Assembly: GCA_032719365.1 (NCBI GenBank)
Contig: CM064867.1
Location: 57,724,601-57,788,600, forward strand
Source of the DNA: Prinsepia uniflora
Taxonomy: Eukaryota; Streptophyta; Magnoliopsida; Rosales; Rosaceae
Direction of reading: 5' to 3'
Length of the DNA: 64,000 nt
A program made the position numbers and the translations under genes. Below, in pieces: positions 58,590 through 64,000 of this stretch (the first letter of the stretch is position 1; every line of letters begins with the position of its first letter). The notes under the pieces are model-generated. The model saw nothing but the letters and a program-made list of their open reading frames with translations, had not been told where the DNA came from and made no database searches.

Positions 58590-58667
58590 TTAAACTGTTG
58601 GAGAATATTATCTGGTGATGTGGAAGTTGCAGAGGAAGAAGCACCCAACAAGGTTATTGAGGCTCAT
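58590..58667 (+). other. Possible second exon of the unidentified host gene
   Basis: GAGCAG acceptor, then LNCWRILSGDVEVAEEEAPN and KVIEAH, followed by a good donor GTAAGT at 58668. If joined to the 58216-58366 segment through its GTAAAT donor, the frame changes and soon meets a stop, so the two may not belong together. Confidence 0.3.
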
Positions 58668-59616
58668 GTAAGTCATTAAGAGTAATCTGGAGCAGCAAAA
58701 ATGATTGCGCTAAATTTTCCCTTTTCCATAATCCATTGCTTTGATTTTACCTCCCTTGCAGGTCTCCTCAATTTTCCTTTGATGTTCTCTGATAAAGTTT
58801 AACGCTCGAAGGTACAACAAAAGATTACTTGTTCATAGCTTGTTTCCCTGAAGTAAACAAAAAAGTTGTGAATGTGAATGTGAAACATCATATTTTCTTT
58901 TTAAATATTATCGGAGTGTGAGTCTGATAATATGCTTGTGTCTCTGATAAAATTATTAGAGTGTGAGTCTTTGATTTCCATTCAAGTTTTCATTAGAAAT
59001 TTGTGACGTGCTAGAGTTTAATTCCTCTTGCAATCATTGTTTATATCATTTTGTAGCGACAGTTGCTTAGGATTTTAGAGGAGTAATCCATTAAGGTATG
59101 AATGCAGTTTTATTTTTTAACAACTTCATAGTGACTAATGTCGTTGCGATTTTTTTGGCAGTGTTAAAATTTAATTATTGATTGTTGTTTTTTTCCTCGG
59201 TGTTGGTACTAGGTCACATTCCTAATTGGAAAATGAGAGAAATGATTACCTAGGTCGAAGCCTTGTGTTTGAAGATATTTTTGTATTACTTGAAAGGAAT
59301 ATAAGGCAGTAGACTTGCTTTTTGTTTGAGGACTATGTTCATTAAAATTCAAAAGAAATTTGATTGTGGATTATTAATTTTGTGTTTTGTTCAAACACCT
59401 CAACTTGTTACTTCTCTATTAACTTACTATCAATCAATGAAGTGTTTCCTTCTTACGTTTGGTGTACTTGTAAATTGACTTTTGCTTTCTTTTTTGTTGA
59501 AAATAATATATTATGCAATGGGTATTGGTATAAATGGAAATATACATAAATTAATAAGTGAATACTAAAAACAAAATTCTAATGAGGCTCACAAAGCATG
59601 CCTCCAATGTATAGAA
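58668..59616. other. A/T-rich stretch without a recognised gene
   Basis: Intron- or intergenic-like sequence; all frames are short. Nothing can be named. Confidence 0.5.
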
Positions 59617-60180
59617 GTATGAATTTCCTTGTGTATTGATTGATTATACTTTACAATAGAGGGTTCGTATATATACTGTTTCTAGTTAAGACTAAGAAGA
59701 AAATACAGCTTAAACTAGGTATGAAATCGTGGACCTAACTAGGGAAGTATCTACACTAATATTTGTAGAGTTTAGGAAGGAATAAGAGGGATTCCATTGA
59801 CTAATGAGACCAGAGAATCAAGGAGATTGATCTTCAATCTCCTTTGATTCCCGTGGATCTTTATCACGCCCCCGCAAGATGGTGGAGCAGTCAGCGACAT
59901 CGATCTTGGTGCGGAAGAACTGGAAGCACGGGCGCAGGAGCGGCTTGGTGAGGGTGTCTGCAAGCTGATTGTCAGTTGACACATGGTGGACATGAAGGAG
60001 GCCACGAGTGACCTGGTCACGAACGAACTGGAAATTGATGTCCACATGCTTCATCCGGGAATGAAGAGCTGGGTTGGCACAGTAGAATGTGGTGCCGATG
60101 TTGTTGCATGAGATTGTGGGTTTCCTTGTCACCTGGATTCCAAGCTTGCGCATGAGAGACTGGACCCAGAGGAGAGACAA
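59617..60180 (-). mobile_element. Cop2: 3' end of a copia element, minus strand
   Basis: Minus-strand RNase H tail LLWVQSLMRKLGIQVTRKPT, then CNNIGTTFYCANPALHSRMK, HVDINFQFVRDQV and VSTDNQLADTLTKPLL. A polypurine tract (TTGCGGGGGCG, complement of 59867-59877) and an LTR (59617-59866 on the minus strand, TGATAAAGATCC...GAAATTCATAC) follow. The LTR matches that of Cop3 at 63188. The element is truncated at about 60180, where the RNase H frame begins abruptly; the rest is absent. Confidence 0.88.
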
Positions 60181-60366
60181 AAAGATTGAGGAAGAGATTG
60201 AGTGAGATGTGAACGATGGGCTGTTAATCGATATTGCACTAGTAAGAAGGAGAGGCGAAAAGATTGAGGAAGAGATTGAGCGAGATGTGATTAAGCGAAT
60301 CTTGAGCGAGATGTGATTAAGCGAATCTTGAGCGAGATGTGATTAAGCGAATCTTGAGCGAGATGA
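60179..60366 (+). repeat. 26-bp minisatellite and flanking duplication
   Basis: The unit GAGCGAGATGTGATTAAGCG-AATCTT occurs exactly three times at 60278-60303, 60304-60329 and 60330-60355, with a partial fourth to 60366. The leader AAAAGATTGAGGAAGAGATTGAG occurs at 60179 and 60258. Confidence 0.9.
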
Positions 60367-61943
60367 AGCCCTTGACTAGATTCGAGGGGTGCGAGGAGAT
60401 ATGTTCAAGTCAATGGTTTATAGGTAGAGGCGATGGGTGCTGGGCGGAAGCACCGGGGCACGGCGTGACTTGCTTAAGGGTGGTGAAGGTTGCAACAGCG
60501 AGGCGTGAGAGTGGAAAGTGAAGGAGATGAAGTCATGAAGATATAGGCGAGAAGTAGTGAACTGAGGTTTACTAAGACGATCGCTGATGTGTTGGCTTGA
60601 GGATGAGATTGAATTGAAGTGAAGGAGACGAAGTGAGAAGTCTTCGACAACATCAAAGAAGAAAGGAAGGGAATTGAGTAGTTTTTGACAATATCGAAGA
60701 GGGAAGAATAAATTTGATGGCCAAAAAATGATAAAGTTTCAATTAGGGATGGATTGTCAGTTCGGCCTAGGCAGTTTCAAGAAGGGATTTCTGAAAACCA
60801 AATTCGAACTGATTTAGGCTTGGTTCCATTCGGTTTTTTCCTCTTCAGTTATGGTTTTTTATCGGTTCGGTAATTTTTCGCGACAGATCGGGATGTTTGG
60901 TTTTTACGATCAGTTTTTCTATACCAATCGACAGCAATCCCTTCGGTCCATAACTATCAATGATTTTACATATTTCATGTTTTATCGGTTGGCCAGGTAG
61001 CTGCCCAACACCAGCTAGACAAGGGCTGGATGCTTTTGCTTATGTTGTCCGACCTGTGGATTAAAAGGAGATTGAGCTGTTCAGGCACTGAATAGTTGGT
61101 TGAACTAGTGAGTTGCTATGAACTTTCTACATTGGATAGTCGGTTGACTCAGTCTATTCCAGGGTTATGAGAAATGCGGAGATTAACTGAAGACAGTAGA
61201 GAGTGTCATTAAAGGTTAATAGAAAATATGAGAACATTAGCCTTCTGATTTGTATTGAACTTTGCATGTAAAGGTTGTGAATGTATTTGGAAATTTTGTA
61301 TAACTTGTGTGTGCATATCTAATCCAAGAAGCATTTTAAAATGATGAAAACTCTTAATTTAGTTATCTTTTGTAGCATGAGCGGATGAGGGGTTTCAATT
61401 TAGTTTTACTGTTGGGATTATCATATTTGATGTATTGTCCGCCTTGTACTGATTCAAGTTTCATTGATCAACCGTGTTCTCAGTGAGTCCTGATGATTGT
61501 TGTCAATAATCAAGCGCATGCAATCATCATCGAAACATAATTTCTCCATTTACTTGACGGAAAGATTATTAATATTTTCCTTAATTTCATTGTAAATCCA
61601 TGGCATTTTCCTCCATTTAGCTTGGAAAGATTATTAATTTCATTGTAAATCCATGGCATTTTCCTTAAGCTTCTCTCTGTAATTCTTTTATATATTCTAT
61701 GCATTGGATCTGATGATGATGGTGATTGATATTCATATCTTTAATATTTTCGTTATTGCAATCTTCTCATCCGGAAATTTATCGCTTTTGTTATTCTGGA
61801 CTGGAATCTTAGTTTTTTCACAAAGCATTTGTAATCTGCTAGGTCTCATTTGGGCTTTGCAGATGATCAACCTGGGTTTGGTAGAAATTTGATAAATTAT
61901 TCTTTCAAATTGCCTTTTTAATCCATGAAATATTGGAATCCAA
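60367..61943. other. Non-coding stretch with a two-copy repeat
   Basis: No gene recognised. A 32-bp direct repeat (TTAATTTCATTGTAAATCCA-TGGCATTTTCCT) lies at 61581-61612 and 61634-61665. 60770-60960 is rich in CGGTTCGGTTTTTT-like words, as in some hAT-derived MITEs, but I could not define ends. Confidence 0.4.
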
Positions 61944-62340
61944 TGACACACCCCGACCCAAAATGTCCATGTGGATACCAAATTCAATGTATGCTGACCG
62001 ACAATTGAACAATGATGTCGAGATGATGAAACCTAAAAGTTGGAAAACAGTGCATTTTAGAAAGTCGTGTGAAGAGTAATTGGTAAAAACCAACTAGCAG
62101 TTCAGTGCGACATCAGAAGCATATAGCATAAAACACTACCGAGGGACTATTGAATAATACAATTGTCTAATTTATACCAATTTCTTAAACACACTAGAAC
62201 AATTGATGTGAATGTTAAGGCACCAGTCGAGACTGATCAACGAGTGTAAAGCACCACAATTAGTTGAGGAGTATAAAAAACAAAGGTGAGTGGACCTAAT
62301 AATTTATTTCAGCATAAAACAATAAGTTGAAAACACATAT
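61944..62340 (-). mobile_element. Possible diverged gypsy LTR remnant, minus strand
   Basis: TGACACACCCCGACCC at 61944 is the complement of a typical plant gypsy LTR end (GGGTCGGGGTGTGTCA). GTGAGTGGAC at 62286-62295 lies 343 bp inside, close to where the same word lies in minus-strand LTR-a (317 bp). The other end was not found. Confidence 0.4.
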
Positions 62341-62865
62341 TAACCTCTCAGTTTTGAAAAGAATCATAAGATGTCAATCATGTACAAATGACAAGCCCGC
62401 AAGTTTTACAAGAAATAATCATAAAATAATGCAAGGTTTAAAAAAATCTTCGTGAAGCACATATATAAATCGTATAACCAACTAATTATACTCTTGTATT
62501 GATTGAGTCATATGCAGATGACAGCCTGCGTATCAATCATGCAAAGACTAGTTTGTGTCCAATAGACAGGTATATGAGATGCTAGCGAGTTTTGGGTGGG
62601 TATACAATTACCATCTCGACTTAAAAGTCCTATATCAAATTGGTCTAACTCGTAATTCAATTCTGGAACTAACCGTCTCAAGGACGTATATCTTCTTTTC
62701 ACAATCAATATGGGTACATTAGACTCTGGAATATAGCCATCACATTCAACAAAATATGCTCAAAAATATTATAATCACAAACCAGCAACATGTATTCGGT
62801 AAATTTAGCATAATAATCAAACGAGCATTCCAGGGATTTCAATCATTCCAAGCACTATGCAAAAA

Positions 62866-63180
62866 GAGGCCTTTTAAGGTGCACAATACACGTGTTCAAA
62901 AAGTTTTTACAACGTACAGGTACGTGCCTTAAAAAGTCATGATGTAAAAAACCCTTATTATTTGAGGCATTTAAGGTGCACCGTAAATACTGATATTTAA
63001 AGCGCACAAATCACGCTGTAAATATTGATATTTAAAGCGTGCAACGTACTACGTAGATACTAATCATTGCGGTGCACAAATCACACATTAATATCAAATA
63101 CTTAAGGCGCATGTCGCACGCCATAAAAATATTTCTAACAACTTTAACTTTTAATGGCACACATACCACATTGTAGGATG
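62866..63180. repeat. Subterminal-type repeats of a DNA transposon, right side
   Basis: Words such as AAGGTGCACAATACACGTG, GTGCCTTAAAAAG, AAAGCGCACAAATCACGCTG, GCGGTGCACAAATCACAC and TTAAGGCGCATGTCGCACG recur in both orientations at about 50-bp intervals. They mirror 31559-31760. ACATTGTAGGATG at 63172-63184 might be a decayed TTGTAGTG end. Confidence 0.4.
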
Positions 63181-63187
63181 AACATTG

Positions 63188-64000
63188 TGATAAAGATCCG
63201 CAAGAATCAAAGAAGATTGAGGATAAATCTCCGTGATTCTCTGGTCTCATTAGTCAATGGAATCCCTCTGATTCCTTCCTAAATTGTACAAAGATCAATG
63301 TAGAGTCCCTAGTGAGGTCTATGATTTCTTACCTACTTTAAGCTGTATTTCCTTCTTAGTCTTAACTAGAAACAGTATATATAGGAACCCTCTATTGTAA
63401 AGTATAATCAATCAATATACAAGGAAATTCATACCTATGTATGGTACCAGAGCCTTAAGGCTCCACCGAGAAACAACCTTTTATCCTTCTCTTCCATTTC
63501 AATGGCCGCCCCTCCCACCTCACTTGTTATCCCTAACCCACCATCCACAACCGATACCACCTCCCCATTTTCCTCTCTCATCTCCATTAACGTTGCTCAG
63601 TTTCCTTTTAAATTCACAGCAACAAACCTTTTCCCTTGGAGAGCACAATTCAATGCTCTCCTGCTCAGATATGATCTCATAAGGTACATTGATGGTACCC
63701 GCCCCTGCCCACCCTCCACTAAAACTGTGCCTCGTGCCCTCTGGTTTCGCCAAGATCAGCTAATCCTTCATGCTATCCTTGGCTCTATTTCTCCTCAAGT
63801 GGTTACCCTGATAGCCACTGCCAAAACCTCTGAAGCAGCCTGGACCCGCCTCACATAGCTCTATGTCAGCAAAGGTTGAGCTCATGTTTTAGGCCTTAAG
63901 GAGTGGTTGACCCTCCTTTGTTGTGACAATCGCTCTGTCACCGAATACTTGTAGGAGGTTCGTCTCCTCTCGGATGAACTCGTTGCCATTGACGCACCTT
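63188..64000 (+). mobile_element. Cop3: copia element, 5' end (runs off the window)
   Basis: The LTR spans 63188 to about 63433 (TGATAAAGATCC...GAAATTCATAC), homologous to the Cop2 LTR. A TATATATA promoter candidate is at 63376-63383. The primer-binding site TGGTACCAGAGC is at 63442-63453. Gag follows. Confidence 0.9.
63502..64000 (+). pseudogene. Cop3 gag, partial
   Basis: The ATG at 63502 gives MAAPPTSLVIPNPPSTTDTT, then the copia gag core FKFTATNLFPWRAQFNALLL, RYDLIRYIDGTRPCP, WFRQDQLILHAILGSIS and TSEAAWTRLT. A TAG interrupts it at 63856-63858. Beyond it the same frame continues (LYVSKG, LKEWLTLLCCDNRSVTEYL, EVRLLSDELVAIDAP) with further TGA and TAG stops, consistent with CGA/CAG decay. 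The gene runs off the window edge. Confidence 0.88.

Noticed and set aside
60339..60656. Overlapping 60-codon frames around the minisatellite
   Set aside because: Short, repeat-driven and without recognisable motifs.

Overview
The window looks like plant nuclear DNA, most likely from a dicot, and it is almost entirely nested LTR retrotransposons. The evidence is long (2-3 kb) LTRs, primer-binding sites complementary to plant initiator tRNA-Met, Ty3/gypsy and Ty1/copia polyproteins full of stops and frameshifts, and a fragment of a plant-specific WEB/PMI2-type (DUF827) gene. There are no bacterial-type genes, rRNA, tRNA or CRISPR. The species cannot be told from the sequence. My labels: Gy1-Gy3 are chromovirus-like gypsy elements, Ath1 is an Athila-like gypsy element, Cop1-Cop3 are copia elements, and LTR-a to LTR-f are further LTRs of the gypsy superfamily.

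Left nest (1-30559). Ath1 (gag/pro/RT/RNase H/integrase relics, 3' LTR 28970-30559) has its 5' part off the left edge. It was hit by Gy1 (5' LTR from before base 1 to 4012, non-coding interior 4013-6740, 3' LTR in three pieces ending at 20915) and, inside its RNase H region, by solo LTR-c (23375-25540). Gy1 was in turn hit by three later insertions: minus-strand solo LTR-a (813-3306, target duplication ATAGT), the full-length decayed element Gy2 (6835-15448, CGGAT) and minus-strand solo LTR-b (16735-19532, TTATT). LTR-c is flanked by CTTGC.

Right nest (32024-57224). Cop1, a copia element with 347/326 bp LTRs, carries solo LTR-d in its reverse transcriptase (35978-38681, CAACG/CAATG). It also carries a block of about 17 kb in its RNase H. 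That block is an unexplained 1.5 kb stretch, then LTR-e (40870-43413 and 56243-56773). LTR-e is split by LTR-f (ATGGG both sides), which is split by Gy3 (about 43498-53611), the youngest and best preserved element. Gy3 has 2.77 kb LTRs, a tRNA-Met primer site, gag, protease, RT/RNase H, integrase and a chromodomain-like C-terminus. Its pol is one frame interrupted by four stops, each one C-to-T step from a sense codon. This is four insertion levels above the host locus.

Host locus and right edge. Cop1 sits inside the first coding exon of a minus-strand WEB/DUF827-type gene (start codon at 57341), which is therefore broken. Sequences resembling inverted subterminal repeats of a DNA transposon lie at 31559-31760 and 62866-63180. 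Between 57.5 and 63.2 kb there are possible host exons, a 26-bp minisatellite, a minus-strand copia 3' end (Cop2) and a possible diverged minus-strand LTR. At 63188 a plus-strand copia element of Cop2's family (Cop3) begins and runs off the window.

The most interesting signal is shared by the gypsy LTRs. Each keeps a GT...AG intron-like segment of about 0.8-1.2 kb. Its donor, GTGAGTGGAC, is the exact reverse complement of GTCCACTCAC, which lies 25-40 bases before the acceptor. Arrays of short hairpins lie between the two.
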